Source: Falsirhodobacter sp. alg1
GTDB lineage: Bacteria > Pseudomonadota > Alphaproteobacteria > Rhodobacterales > Rhodobacteraceae
DNA: 64,000 nucleotides
Reading direction: 5' to 3'
Assembly: GCF_000739715.2 (NCBI RefSeq)
Contig: NZ_BBJC02000002.1
Coordinates: forward strand, 397,502 to 461,501
The translations under genes and the position numbers were made by a program. How positions within the stretch are numbered: the stretch's first letter is position 1; each line of letters starts with the position of its first letter. Positions 1 through 9,884 of this stretch are shown piece after piece. A model generated the notes under the pieces. The model searched no databases and was not told where the DNA came from. It worked only from the letters and a program-made list of their open reading frames with translations.

Positions 1-809
1 ACGTGCATCCCGGTGCCGTTGTCGCCCTTGATCGGCTTCGGCATGAACGTCGCGGTCTTGCCATAGGCATGCGCAACGTTGTGGATGACATATTTGTACT
101 TCTGGATGTTGTCTGCCTGCTCGGTCAGCTTACCGAAAATCAGACCCAGTTCGTGCTGTGCCGAGGCCACTTCGTGGTGGTGCTTGTCCACCTTCATGCC
201 CATGCGCTTCATCGTCGACAGCATTTCGCCACGCAGATCGTGCGAATCGTCAACGGGGTTCACAGGGAAATAACCGCCCTTGACGCCCGCACGGTGGCCG
301 GAGTTGCCGCCTTCATACGTCGTGTCCGTGTTCCACGATGCGTCGATCGCATCGACCTGGAACGAGACCTTGTTCATCGAGACCGAGTAACGGACATCGT
401 CAAAGATGAAGAATTCCGCTTCGGGGCCGCAATAGAATGCGTCGCCGATGCCGCTGGACTTCAGATAGGCTTCTGCCTTCTCTGCCGTACCGCGCGGATC
501 GCGATCGTAGGGCTCGTTCGTGTCGGGCTCGACAACGTTGCAGTGAATGCACAGTGTCTTCTCGGCGTAGAACGGATCGATATAGGCAGACGACGGATCC
601 AGGATCAGTTTCATGTCCGACTGATCGATGGATTTCCAGCCCGCAATCGACGAGCCGTCAAACATGAAGCCTTCTTCGAAGAAATCCTCATCGACCAGAT
701 CGACAACCAGCGTCACGTGCTGGAGCTTGCCTTTCGGATCGGTAAAGCGGATGTCGACATATTCGACCTCCTCGTCCTTCATCAGGCTCAGAACTTCTTT
801 GACGTTCAT
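1..809 (-). CDS. glnA: Glutamine synthetase type I, N-terminal part (cut by window start)
   Basis: Glutamine synthetase joins ammonia to glutamate using ATP and is the main entry point for nitrogen. The protein reads from an ATG at 809 as MNVKEVLSLMKDEEVEYVDI, followed by the beta-grasp domain (FMFDGSSIAGW), the metal-binding GPEAEFFIFD segment near residue 130 and the MKVDKHHHEVASAQHE segment near residue 210. About 269 of the usual ~470 residues are inside the window; the C-terminal half, including the adenylylation site, lies beyond base 1. A GGAAGGA ribosome site precedes the start. It lies 36 bases downstream of glnB on the same strand, the usual glnBA operon, so expression is probably nitrogen-controlled. 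Identification is secure. Confidence 0.97.
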   Translation of the reverse strand, partial: MNVKEVLSLMKDEEVEYVDIRFTDPKGKLQHVTLVVDLVDEDFFEEGFMFDGSSIAGWKSIDQSDMKLILDPSSAYIDPFYAEKTLCIHCNVVEPDTNEPYDRDPRGTAEKAEAYLKSSGIGDAFYCGPEAEFFIFDDVRYSVSMNKVSFQVDAIDASWNTDTTYEGGNSGHRAGVKGGYFPVNPVDDSHDLRGEMLSTMKRMGMKVDKHHHEVASAQHELGLIFGKLTEQADNIQKYKYVIHNVAHAYGKTATFMPKPIKGDNGTGMH

Positions 810-845
810 ATCTCGTTTTATCCTTCCGTAAGGTTGGGATGCGGA

Positions 846-1705
<860 letters not shown>

Positions 1706-2689
1706 GTGAAAAAACTGTTCCTCCACATTGGACACGGAAAAACCGGTTCCAGCATGCTCCAGACAAGCTTCCGCCTGAGCCGCGAGAATCTCCAGAATTC
1801 CGGAATCAGATACCCGGCTGCAGCTGACCTGAACCCCGCAGACGAGGCAGCCATAACCTCGGGCAATGCTGGCGTGCTCATGAAAAACCCGGAGAGTTTT
1901 GCGGCCGGCCTCAGGGAATACTGCACGGGACCTGAATCTCACCTCTTTTCCAATGAACTGATGTTCAATGACTGGGTAAAATGGGCCGAGCCCGGTGTGG
2001 TCGCCGATCTTGCCAAGGCCGCCGATTTTGCCCGCGTCGAAGTCCTTTTGTTCATCCGCAATCCGATCAGCCATGCGGCATCCGTATGGCAACAGGGAAT
2101 CAAGCGAAGCGGGCGTACCGCCTCCATCGAGGATGTCTTTGCGAACTACAGGGTTCCCAGCCTCGTCGCGCGCCTGATCCGGCGGCTGGAGGGCATTGAA
2201 AACCTGACCCTGACGATCAAGAACTATAATGCCTGCCGCGCCACCCTGCTGCCCGAGGTGAGCCAGTGGCTGCAAATACCGGAAACCGCCCTGATCAAAC
2301 CCAAAACGGCAACCATTAACCGGTCGCTGACGCGGGGTGAGCTGGAACTGCAGCTCGCGTTCAACCGCGTGTTTGGGAAATCGGGTGACATGCTCAGCGA
2401 TCCGCTGTGCGAACAGTTGCCCGAAATCAAAGCGGATAAGGTTCTTCCATCCCTCGACGTGCAAAAAGCCCTATGGGACAACATGCGCAAGGACCGGCGC
2501 GTGGTGAACACCTTCGCGGGCCCCACGCACGGCTATGCTTTCGACAGCGGTGAGCCCTGCACGCTGGATGACAATATCTCCCTGTCCCGAGAGCAGATAC
2601 GCGTCATGGTCGAATCCGTTGCCCTGCGCCTCAAAAGGAACGCGGGCAAAGCCTCGGCGAACAAAGGGTCTGCCACTTCGGACGAATGA
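1706..2689 (+). CDS. Sulfotransferase-family protein (P-loop, PAPS-type fold)
   Basis: The N-terminus carries a sulfotransferase-like phosphosulfate loop, HIGHGKTGSS at residues 7-16, directly after the first beta strand. A second motif, FIRNPISHAAS at about 116-126, matches the 3'-phosphate binding site (Arg118, Ser122) of PAPS-dependent enzymes. The 327-residue length suits the family. The acceptor cannot be read from sequence; relatives in alphaproteobacteria modify surface polysaccharides or lipids. The start is GTG, preceded by a GGAG. It stands alone, divergent from glnB, and ends just before a strong hairpin. The C-terminal tail (about 315-327) is Lys/Ser/Ala-rich and probably disordered. 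Fold is likely; reaction is unproven. Confidence 0.75.
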   Translation: MKKLFLHIGHGKTGSSMLQTSFRLSRENLQNSGIRYPAAADLNPADEAAITSGNAGVLMKNPESFAAGLREYCTGPESHLFSNELMFNDWVKWAEPGVVADLAKAADFARVEVLLFIRNPISHAASVWQQGIKRSGRTASIEDVFANYRVPSLVARLIRRLEGIENLTLTIKNYNACRATLLPEVSQWLQIPETALIKPKTATINRSLTRGELELQLAFNRVFGKSGDMLSDPLCEQLPEIKADKVLPSLDVQKALWDNMRKDRRVVNTFAGPTHGYAFDSGEPCTLDDNISLSREQIRVMVESVALRLKRNAGKASANKGSATSDE

Positions 2690-2698
2690 AGATTGATA

Positions 2699-2747
2699 AT
2701 CCTCATATCACATATCCCCCGGAAGGGGTCATATGTGATATGAGGAT
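2699..2747. terminator. Long perfect hairpin with 17-bp arms
   Basis: The arms 2699-2715 and 2731-2747 are exact reverse complements, and a second short stem (CCCC/GGGG) closes the loop. It lies between a plus-strand gene ending at 2689 and a minus-strand tRNA ending at 2790, so it could stop transcription from both sides. There is no strong U-run on either side, so an alternative role as a mobile palindromic repeat is possible. Confidence 0.65.
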
Positions 2748-2789
2748 GACCTGTTACTCATAACGCCGACACAATCGCAATTGTTCGAC

Positions 2790-2873
2790 TGGTACGGGCG
2801 AAGGGACTCGAACCCCCACACCTTGCGGCGGCAGGACCTAAACCTGCTGCGTCTACCATTCCGCCACGCCCGC
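2790..2873 (-). tRNA. tRNA-Leu (anticodon UAG)
   Basis: The minus strand folds as a class II tRNA of 84 bases with encoded CCA. The acceptor stem is GCGGGCG/CGCCCGU (first pair G-U). The anticodon stem GCAGG/CCTGC encloses the loop TTTAGGT, giving anticodon TAG, which reads CUA leucine codons. It has a long variable arm and a GGTTCGAGTCC T-arm. Confidence 0.96.
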
Positions 2874-3131
2874 ACTGCGCCCCATCTACCTGCCCTGAAT
2901 GATCAGGTCAATCCGTCCTGATGCCTTTGGATGAACGAAGGCCGGATACCTTGGATTACGCACCTGCGGCAGGAACAAACGGCCGCAGACAACCCCCCTT
3001 CACACCCCATAGTTTATTGGATAGAACGTCCGGCGAAGCGGGCGGACACCGGTTTTAGTTTCCGGTGACGTAGGGTGCGTCGGCCAGAATGCCTTCCCCC
3101 GTACCATTTAAGGTTTGAGAAGGACGATCAT

Positions 3132-4466
3132 ATGCAGGTCACCGAGACCCTGAACGAAGGCTTGAAACGCGGCTATAAGATCACCGTTCCGGCGGCAGAC
3201 CTTGATGCCAAGGTGCAGGAAAAACTGCTCGAGGCGCAGCCCGAGGTCGAGATCAAGGGTTTCCGCAAAGGCAAGGTGCCTTTGGCGATGCTGAAAAAGC
3301 AATTCGGCCCGCGCGTCCTTGGTGATGCGATGCAGGAAGCCGTTGACGGCGCGATGAAAGACCACTTCGAAAAAACCGGCGACCGCCCTGCGATGCAGCC
3401 CGACGTGAAGATGGTCGGCGGCGACGAATGGAAAGAAGGTCAGGACGTTGTGGTCGAAATGACCTATGAAGCCCTGCCGGAAATTCCGGACATCGATGCA
3501 TCCGGCGTCACGCTGGAGCGTCTGGTCGTCAAAGCTGACGACGCATCGGTTGAAGAAGCGCTGAAAAACCTGGCGTCGACCTCGTCGACCTTCACCGAGC
3601 GCAAGAAAAACGCCAAATCGCAAAAAGGCGATCAGGTTACGATCGACTTCAAGGGTTCGGTTGACGGAGAAGTGTTCGAAGGCGGTACCGCCGAGGATTA
3701 TCCCCTCGTGCTTGGTTCCGGTTCGTTCATTCCGGGCTTCGAAGACCAGCTGATCGGCTACAAGGTTGATCAGGACGTCGAAGTCAAAGTGACCTTCCCC
3801 GAAGAATACGGCGCAGCGCATCTGGCAGGCAAAGAAGCCCTGTTCGAATGCAAGGTGAAGTCGGTCAAGTACCCGAAAGAAGCGGAACTTGATGACGAGC
3901 TGGCAAAGAAATTCGGCGCCGAGGATCTGGAAGGTCTGAAAACCCAGATCGCCGGTCGTCTGGAAGGCGAATATCAGGGCGCCGCACGCGCCGTGATGAA
4001 GCGTTCGCTGCTGGACCAACTGGACAAGATGGTCAGCTTCGAGCTGCCTCCGAGCCTGGTAGAAGCCGAAGCGGGTCAGATCGCGCACCAGTTGTGGCAC
4101 GAGGAAAACCCCGACCACCAAGGTCACGACCACGATTCGATCGAAACCACCGACGAGCACAAGAAGCTGGCCGAACGTCGCGTTCGCCTTGGCCTGCTGC
4201 TGGCCGAAGTTGGCCGCAAAGCCGACGTTCAGGTGACCGATCAGGAAATGACCCAAGCCGTCCTGAACCAGGCACGCCAGTACCCGGGACAAGAGCGTCA
4301 GTTTTTCGAATTCGTTCAGAAGAACCCGCAAATGCAACAGCAACTGCGCGCACCGATCTTCGAAGACAAAGTCGTCGATCACATCGTTGCAGGTGCAAAC
4401 GTATCGGAAAAAGAGATTTCGAAGGAAGAACTTCAGAAATCCATCGACGCGCTGGACGAGATCTGA
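3132..4466 (+). CDS. tig: Trigger factor (ribosome-associated chaperone and prolyl isomerase)
   Basis: Trigger factor binds the ribosomal exit tunnel and shields nascent chains. The ribosome-docking signature GFRKGKVP is at residues 43-50. The FKBP-type isomerase domain spans about 165-248 ([14 protein letters not shown] to [10 protein letters not shown]). The rest is the helical C-terminal chaperone domain. The start at MQVTETL gives 444 residues, a usual length; an in-frame upstream start would only add non-conserved residues. A His/Asp-rich insert (HQGHDHDS, about 349-356) lies in the C-terminal domain. A strong terminator follows at 4490, so it is probably monocistronic. Confidence 0.98.
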   Translation: MQVTETLNEGLKRGYKITVPAADLDAKVQEKLLEAQPEVEIKGFRKGKVPLAMLKKQFGPRVLGDAMQEAVDGAMKDHFEKTGDRPAMQPDVKMVGGDEWKEGQDVVVEMTYEALPEIPDIDASGVTLERLVVKADDASVEEALKNLASTSSTFTERKKNAKSQKGDQVTIDFKGSVDGEVFEGGTAEDYPLVLGSGSFIPGFEDQLIGYKVDQDVEVKVTFPEEYGAAHLAGKEALFECKVKSVKYPKEAELDDELAKKFGAEDLEGLKTQIAGRLEGEYQGAARAVMKRSLLDQLDKMVSFELPPSLVEAEAGQIAHQLWHEENPDHQGHDHDSIETTDEHKKLAERRVRLGLLLAEVGRKADVQVTDQEMTQAVLNQARQYPGQERQFFEFVQKNPQMQQQLRAPIFEDKVVDHIVAGANVSEKEISKEELQKSIDALDEI

Positions 4467-4489
4467 TCCACGCGTTTCGGCCCGGAATG

Positions 4490-4522
4490 AAAGGAGCCGC
4501 CCTTCGGGGCGGCTCCTTTTTC
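4490..4522 (+). terminator. Rho-independent terminator of tig
   Basis: AAAGGAGCCGCCC and GGGCGGCTCCTTT pair around a short TTCG-type loop and run into TTTTTCG. It begins 23 bases after the tig stop. Its complement can also end the convergent gene at 4526. Confidence 0.93.
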
Positions 4523-4525
4523 GTT

Positions 4526-5941
4526 TCAGCGCCTGAGAACAGCGCCCGGGTTCATGATCCCCCTCGGGTCCAGCGCATCCTTGATGCGCCGCATCGCCCC
4601 TATCCGCCCCGGATCGCCGTATCGCTCCAATTCACCAACCTTCAGACGCCCAAGCCCGTGTTCCGCGCTGAACGATCCGTCAAGTTCGTGTACCAGATCG
4701 TGGACGATCCGCGTCATGTCCGATGCAACACTGGTATAATCCTGCTTTACCCGCCCGATTGCCGGAAACAGGTTATAATGCAGGTTGCCGTCCCCCATAT
4801 GCCCGAAGCAATTGATACGGATGCCATAACCCTCCAGCGCCTGCCCGGATTTGCGCACAAAATCCGGAATGGCGGACAGAGGCAACGAAATGTCATGGCT
4901 CGCAATGGCCCCGACCTTCACATTCGCGATCGGGATGGATTCACGCAACGTCCAGAAGGCGGCGCGTTGCCCTTCGGATGCCGCGATCACCCCGTCCTGA
5001 ACCAGCCCTTCTTCCAGCGCGGCGGCGAACAAGGCCTCCATCTCGGCACCGGCATCCATAGAGGCGGGCAAGCCGATTTCAATCAGGACCGACCATTCGG
5101 GTGGTTCGGCAAAAGGCTGTCGCACATCGGGCAGATGCTCGTTCAGAAATTCGAAGCTGCGCCGGGCGATCAATTCAAAAGCGTCAATCATCCCCGGCAG
5201 CCGCGTTTGTGTCAGCGCCAGAAGCCGCAACGCCGCCGCGGGGTCTGTTACAGCCAGATAGGCCGTCGCCACATTGGCGGGTCGCGCAAACAACCGCAAA
5301 CTCGCAGCGGTGATGATCCCCAGCGTTCCCTCGGCCCCGATCAACAGGTTCCGCAGGTCATAGCCCGTGTTGTCTTTACGCAGGCGGCGCAGGCCGTGCA
5401 GGATCGACCCATCAGGGAGAACAGCCTCAAGCCCCAGACATAGATCCCGCGCCATTCCATAGCGCAATACATTCAATCCGCCTGCATTGGTGGACAGCAG
5501 TCCGCCAATCCGCGCCGTGCCCTCGGACCCGAGCGACAGTGGAAACAACCGTCCCGCATCCTGAGCACCCGCCTGCACATCCGCCAGTATCGCACCGGCT
5601 TCGACCACCATGGCATTTTCCGCCGGATAGATCGCCCGTATCCGGTTCATCCGCTCGGTAGAGATCAGAAGAGGTAACGCACCCTCCACAATCACCTGCC
5701 CGCCGACCAACCCCGTACTACCCCCCAGCGGCACGATCGCAACACCCTCTGCATGGCAGGCGCTCACGATCACCGATGTTTCCGCGGCAGTCCTTGGCAT
5801 GGCCACTGCAGTGGGCTGTCCGATAAACCGGCCGCGTGGTTCCGTCAGATGTCTGGGTTCGGCCGCACGTATCGTATCGGGCGGCAGCTGCTCCTCCAGC
5901 TTCTGCAGAAACGCCGCATCTGCCGAACGTAGATCGGTCAT
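4526..5941 (-). CDS. FAD-linked 2-hydroxyacid dehydrogenase (GlcD/D2HGDH family)
   Basis: A 471-residue flavoenzyme of the vanillyl-alcohol-oxidase fold. The PP-loop FAD domain is at about 35-220 (PLGGSTGLVGGQ; TNAGGLNVLRYG; LIGAEGTLGIIT). The C-terminal cap carries the metal and substrate motif FGHMGDGNLHYN at 379-390 and SAEHGLGR at about 425. Family members oxidise D-lactate, glycolate or D-2-hydroxyglutarate and pass electrons to quinone or an electron-transfer protein. No GlcE or GlcF partner is adjacent, which favours a single-subunit D-lactate or D-2-hydroxyglutarate dehydrogenase. It is the last gene of a minus-strand run; its start overlaps the upstream GNAT gene by 4 bases. Confidence 0.88.
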   Translation of the reverse strand: MTDLRSADAAFLQKLEEQLPPDTIRAAEPRHLTEPRGRFIGQPTAVAMPRTAAETSVIVSACHAEGVAIVPLGGSTGLVGGQVIVEGALPLLISTERMNRIRAIYPAENAMVVEAGAILADVQAGAQDAGRLFPLSLGSEGTARIGGLLSTNAGGLNVLRYGMARDLCLGLEAVLPDGSILHGLRRLRKDNTGYDLRNLLIGAEGTLGIITAASLRLFARPANVATAYLAVTDPAAALRLLALTQTRLPGMIDAFELIARRSFEFLNEHLPDVRQPFAEPPEWSVLIEIGLPASMDAGAEMEALFAAALEEGLVQDGVIAASEGQRAAFWTLRESIPIANVKVGAIASHDISLPLSAIPDFVRKSGQALEGYGIRINCFGHMGDGNLHYNLFPAIGRVKQDYTSVASDMTRIVHDLVHELDGSFSAEHGLGRLKVGELERYGDPGRIGAMRRIKDALDPRGIMNPGAVLRR

Positions 5942-6522
5942 CGTGCCCCCGTTCGCCCGCGCCTGTCATTGCGAAGGTTGGAATACAGAACATGGTTGCG
6001 CCAGCGGCCCGCAATCTGCAGGTAACTCTGGGCCACCCCTTCGTATTTGAAACCGCATTTCTCCAGCACCCCCCTGGAGGGAGCATTTTCCGGCAGGCAG
6101 GCAGCCTCCAACCGGCTGAGGTCCATGACCGTGAAGGCATGATGCGTCAGGCCCAGAATCGCCTCACGCATGAACCCCTGCCGGGCAAAGGGCTGCCCCA
6201 CCCAATAGCCCAGCGTTCCCGCTTGGGCAGGGCCGCGCCGCACGTTGTCCAGCGTGATCGCCCCGACCAGCGTCTGATCTTCGCGGCGGATCAGCATGAG
6301 CGGCAGCGCCGACCCGTCCGAAGCCGAGCGCGCCGACCACGCCACACGATTGGTAAATGCCCGCCGCGTCAGATGGTCAGGCGACCAGATCGGATCCCAT
6401 GGATGAAGAAAGTCGGCGCTGCTTTCACGCAGCCCCGACCATGCAGGATAATCGCTGTTTTGCGGCAGACGCAGCGTCAGCCGTTCGGTCTCGATCCGGT
6501 GGCCACGTCTAATCCCCAACAT
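5938..6522 (-). CDS. GNAT acetyltransferase, RimJ/RimL type
   Basis: The protein has the layout of N-alpha-acetyltransferases of the RimJ/RimL group: an ETERLTLR first strand, an acetyl-CoA binding segment around LGYWVGQPFARQGFMREAI (about 105-123), and a C-terminal ENAPSRGVLEKCGFKYEG block near residue 150. These enzymes acetylate the N-terminus of ribosomal proteins or related targets. The stop overlaps the downstream FAD enzyme (ATGA), and the start overlaps the upstream peptidase stop by one base (TGATG), so it is translationally coupled. The substrate is unknown. Confidence 0.9.
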   Translation of the reverse strand: MLGIRRGHRIETERLTLRLPQNSDYPAWSGLRESSADFLHPWDPIWSPDHLTRRAFTNRVAWSARSASDGSALPLMLIRREDQTLVGAITLDNVRRGPAQAGTLGYWVGQPFARQGFMREAILGLTHHAFTVMDLSRLEAACLPENAPSRGVLEKCGFKYEGVAQSYLQIAGRWRNHVLYSNLRNDRRGRTGAR

Positions 6523-7781
6523 CAGGCAGCAAGCCTCCGTCGGATAACCTCCAGATCAGGCGCATTCGCAATCTGGCCGTACAGCGCAAGCGCGGATGGC
6601 GCGGTCAGCAGGCGTTCGGCACAGCCCCGCACATCCTCCACCGTGACGGCATCCACACGCACCACCGATTCCTCCACCTCGGGCACACGGCCCCAGATCG
6701 CCAGCAGGCGGGCAATGCGCTCGGCACGGGCCGATGGGCTTTCCAGCCCCATCAGCATACCGGCCTTCATCTGCGCCCGCGCACGGGCAACTTCGGCCTC
6801 GGTCATATCCTCGGCAGCACGCTTCATCTCGTCGATCGTCAGACCGGCCAGATCGGCAACCTCCTCACCCGAGGTGCCCGAATACACAGTAATCTGCCCC
6901 GTATCCTCATAGGCCCCCGACTGGGCAAAGATGGTATAGCACAGACCACGCTCCTCACGGATCTTCTGGAACAGGCGCGATGACATCCCGCCCCCCATGA
7001 CCATGCCGTAAACCTGCGCCGCATAGACATCATCGTGGCGATAGCTGGGCGCATCGAACGACAGCGCGAAATGCGCCTGTTCCAGCGTCTTTACCTCGCG
7101 ACGCTCTCCGCCGACAAATTTGGCAGGCTGGACCGGCTTCGTACCAACCGGCTTCAGATCACCGAAGATTTCGGTGGCCTGGGCCACGATGGCATCGTGA
7201 TCGACCGCCCCCGCCGCCGACAGGATCATTTGGTCCGGGCCGTAATGCTCGTCCACAAACCGGCGCAGATCCTCACGTGTAAAGGATTCCACCCGCGCCT
7301 CGGGTCCCAGAATGGTGCGCCCGAACGCCTGATCGGGATAGGATGCCTCGTGCAGCCAGTCAAAGATGATGTCATCGGGGGTATCGATCGCCTGCCCGAT
7401 TTCCTGCAGGATCACGCCCCGCTCCACCTCGATCTCCCGCTGGTCGAAAACCGGGTTCAGCACGATGTCCGAAATCACATCCAGCGCCAGCGGCACGTCG
7501 GCCTGCAGAACCCGCGCATAATAGGCGGTCATCTCGCGGCTGGTATAGGCGTTGATGTAGCCGCCGACATCCTCGATCTCTTCGGCGATCTGCAGCGACG
7601 TCCGGCGCTTGGTCCCCTTGAAGGCCATATGCTCCAGAAAATGGGCAATGCCGTTCTGCTCGGCCCGCTCGTGCCGCCCGCCCGCCTGCACCCAGATGCC
7701 GATGGAAGAGGACAAAAGCCCCGGCATCTGTTCGGTGACAATGCGGAATCCGTTGGGAAGTGTGGTCAGGCGGGTCGTCAA
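6522..7781 (-). CDS. M16 family zinc peptidase (processing-peptidase beta-like)
   Basis: A pitrilysin-family peptidase of 419 residues. The inverted zinc motif HFLEH is at residues 47-51, and the third ligand Glu127 (VILQEI) lies 76 residues after His51, as in active mitochondrial processing peptidase beta subunits. An N-terminal TTLPNGFRIVTE strand and the C-terminal non-catalytic half (GMVMGGGMSSRLFQKIREERGLCY, with a Gly-rich loop) complete the M16B plan. No signal peptide is seen, so it is probably cytoplasmic. Its start overlaps thrC by 4 bases, a linkage that is common in Rhodobacteraceae. Confidence 0.94.
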   Translation of the reverse strand: MTTRLTTLPNGFRIVTEQMPGLLSSSIGIWVQAGGRHERAEQNGIAHFLEHMAFKGTKRRTSLQIAEEIEDVGGYINAYTSREMTAYYARVLQADVPLALDVISDIVLNPVFDQREIEVERGVILQEIGQAIDTPDDIIFDWLHEASYPDQAFGRTILGPEARVESFTREDLRRFVDEHYGPDQMILSAAGAVDHDAIVAQATEIFGDLKPVGTKPVQPAKFVGGERREVKTLEQAHFALSFDAPSYRHDDVYAAQVYGMVMGGGMSSRLFQKIREERGLCYTIFAQSGAYEDTGQITVYSGTSGEEVADLAGLTIDEMKRAAEDMTEAEVARARAQMKAGMLMGLESPSARAERIARLLAIWGRVPEVEESVVRVDAVTVEDVRGCAERLLTAPSALALYGQIANAPDLEVIRRRLAA

Positions 7782-9163
7782 AGAGCGATCCTTTCGCGAA
7801 CGAGGGTCTGAAGCGCGCCTAGGTCATTCGGAACCTCGGTCATCCGTTCGGCGCGGGTGAACAAATCTGCCATATGCGGCGGCAATTCACACCGGACGCC
7901 CCCTGCTGCCTCAACGGCATCGGGGAACTTGGCCGGATGTGCGGTTGCCAGCGTGATCATGGGCACAGGGCCAAGATGGTGTTGCGCCACCGCAACGCCA
8001 ATAGCCGAATGCGGACAAAGCAGCTCTCCGGTGGCAGAAAGCGTCTGGCGAATGGTTTCTGCCGTTTCCTCCTCGGAAACACGGCCCGATGCAAAGGTGT
8101 CCTGCAAGGCGGCAAGCGCGCCTTGGCTGATGGCAAAGCCGCCAGTCTTCATCTCGTCCATCAGTTGCGACACGGCGCTGCCCTCGCCGTCATAGGCGTA
8201 GAACAGGGCCCGTTCGAAGTTGGACGAAACCTGAATGTCCATCGACGGGCTCATCGACGGGACAACTCCTGTGGGCCGGTATTCACCGGTGGACAGGGCG
8301 CGGTGCAGAATGTCGTTCTGGTTGGTCGCAACCACCAGCTTCTCGATCGGAAGCCCCATGCGGCGCGCGATGTATCCGGCAAAGATGTCACCGAAGTTTC
8401 CAGTCGGCACGGTAAAGCTGACAGGACGGTGTGGCGCACCAAGCGCGGTTGCCGCGGTAAAGTAATAGACGACCTGCGCCAGAACGCGCGCCCAGTTGAT
8501 CGAATTCACCCCCGCCAGACGGACATCGTCCCGGAATGCGAAATCGTTGAACATATCCTTCACGCGGGCCTGACAATCGTCGAAATCCCCTTCCAGCGCA
8601 AAGGCGTGAACGTTGGGTTCGGCCGGTGTCGTCATCTGGCGGCGCTGCACTTCGGACACGCGGCCCTTCGGGAACAGGATCACCACATCCACATTCGGCA
8701 GGCCCTTGAACGCCTCGATCGCGGCCGATCCGGTATCCCCCGAGGTGGCCCCCACGATCGTGATCCGCTCTCCCGACTTTGCCAGCGCGGCCTGCATCAG
8801 CTGACCGATCAGCTGCATGGCGAAATCCTTGAACGCCAGCGTCGGCCCGTGGAACAGCTCCAGCAGGAAATGGTTCTGCGCCAGTTGCACCAATGGCGCG
8901 CGCGCCTCATGCGCGAAACCGGCGTAGGCCGCAGCGATCAACGGCACCAGTTCGTCGTCCGAGAATGTTTCGGCCACGAACGGGCGGATCACACGCAGCA
9001 CCACCTCCTCATAGGGCAGACCTGCCAGACCGGCAATTTCCTCTGCCGTGAAGGTCGGAATGGTTTCGGGCAAATACAGGCCGCCATCACGGGCAAGGCC
9101 GGTCATCATCGCCTCACCGAACGTCAGAGCGGGGGCTTTACCACGGGTCGATACATATTTCAT
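7778..9163 (-). CDS. thrC: Threonine synthase
   Basis: Converts O-phospho-L-homoserine to L-threonine with PLP. The protein begins MKYVSTRGKAPALTFGEAMM and runs 461 residues, the usual class length. Lys112 in the motif HGPTLAFKDFAMQ is the PLP Schiff-base lysine; IVGATSGDTGSAAIEAF gives the phosphate-binding loop. I chose the ATG at 9163 because it has GGAAG upstream and overlaps the SURF1 stop (ATGA); the longer frame to 9253 lies inside the SURF1 gene and is not conserved. It is coupled to SURF1 upstream and the M16 peptidase downstream. Confidence 0.97.
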   Translation of the reverse strand: MKYVSTRGKAPALTFGEAMMTGLARDGGLYLPETIPTFTAEEIAGLAGLPYEEVVLRVIRPFVAETFSDDELVPLIAAAYAGFAHEARAPLVQLAQNHFLLELFHGPTLAFKDFAMQLIGQLMQAALAKSGERITIVGATSGDTGSAAIEAFKGLPNVDVVILFPKGRVSEVQRRQMTTPAEPNVHAFALEGDFDDCQARVKDMFNDFAFRDDVRLAGVNSINWARVLAQVVYYFTAATALGAPHRPVSFTVPTGNFGDIFAGYIARRMGLPIEKLVVATNQNDILHRALSTGEYRPTGVVPSMSPSMDIQVSSNFERALFYAYDGEGSAVSQLMDEMKTGGFAISQGALAALQDTFASGRVSEEETAETIRQTLSATGELLCPHSAIGVAVAQHHLGPVPMITLATAHPAKFPDAVEAAGGVRCELPPHMADLFTRAERMTEVPNDLGALQTLVRERIAL

Positions 9164-9774
9164 TGCGTCAAACTTCCTTCGCCACGCCGCTTGATACGCC
9201 ACAGAACAACCAGAGTCACGCCCGCCCATAGGCCCGCCAACACGAACCACCACAAAGGCCGTGCATGGCGCGGAACAAACGCCGCAGGATCGACCGGCAC
9301 CGGCATGATGCCATCCCCCGTCGGCGTGGCAGCTATGACCATCACGGGGCCTGCATCCAGCTTTTCGCTCAATGCCGTCAGCCCGGCGGGCCAGACCAGC
9401 GTGCCGTTCATCTCGACGTTCGTGGCGGTCAGTGCATCATCCCGCCACGCCTCATAGATGAACCCGCGATCAAGGATGATCCGGCGATCGCCCATGTCCA
9501 GAGTTTGGCGCACCCTGTACCCCGCCCCCATGACAGGGTCTGTCACGGATAACAGATCCACATGATCCAGCAGCACGCCCTGCACCCGTACGGCCCGGAA
9601 GGCATCCTGCTGCGGATCTGGGGTATCGGGAATCGTCTCGGGCAGTCCTTGCAGCGCCACCTCGGCCAGTGCGATCTGCGCCCGCGCCCGTTCTTCGTCG
9701 CGGACATCCAGCATGACCAATGTCAGGCCAAGAAGCAGCCCCACCACGCCAAGCACCACCAGAAGCCGCTTCAC
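9160..9774 (-). CDS. SURF1 family cytochrome oxidase assembly protein
   Basis: SURF1 proteins help insert heme a into aa3-type cytochrome c oxidase. The 204-residue protein has the family topology: one N-terminal membrane segment (about 4-22), a periplasmic domain containing YRVRQTLDMGDRRIILDRGFI, and one C-terminal membrane segment (about 173-192). It starts at GTG, overlapping the coxF stop by 4 bases. It is somewhat shorter than many homologues. The oxidase genes that usually lie just upstream (ctaG, coxIII) are not there. Confidence 0.87.
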   Translation of the reverse strand: MKRLLVVLGVVGLLLGLTLVMLDVRDEERARAQIALAEVALQGLPETIPDTPDPQQDAFRAVRVQGVLLDHVDLLSVTDPVMGAGYRVRQTLDMGDRRIILDRGFIYEAWRDDALTATNVEMNGTLVWPAGLTALSEKLDAGPVMVIAATPTGDGIMPVPVDPAAFVPRHARPLWWFVLAGLWAGVTLVVLWRIKRRGEGSLTQ

Positions 9775-9884
9775 CGCGCCTCCACAGGCACAGGGGCGGG
9801 TTCGATCATCTTGGCAATGGCGATGGTGAACACCAGTGCCGCGAATGCTGCCAGAACCAGGGCCAGCCCGCGATTACGCCGCAT
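9771..9884 (-). CDS. coxF: CoxF-like small membrane protein
   Basis: A 37-residue frame, MRRNRGLALVLAAFAALVFT..., ends with IEPAPVPVEAR. It has a basic N-terminus and one membrane span (about 7-25). Its start overlaps the ctaB stop (TAATG) and its stop overlaps the SURF1 GTG (GTGA), so it is translationally locked into the operon. A gene of this size and character sits at this place after ctaB in many Rhodobacteraceae, where it is annotated CoxF. Function is not established. The name rests on position and overall pattern. Confidence 0.75.
   Translation of the reverse strand: MRRNRGLALVLAAFAALVFTIAIAKMIEPAPVPVEAR

Noticed and set aside
7874..9457. 527-residue plus-strand frame opposite thrC
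   Set aside because: Antisense shadow; His/Arg-rich composition and no family pattern.
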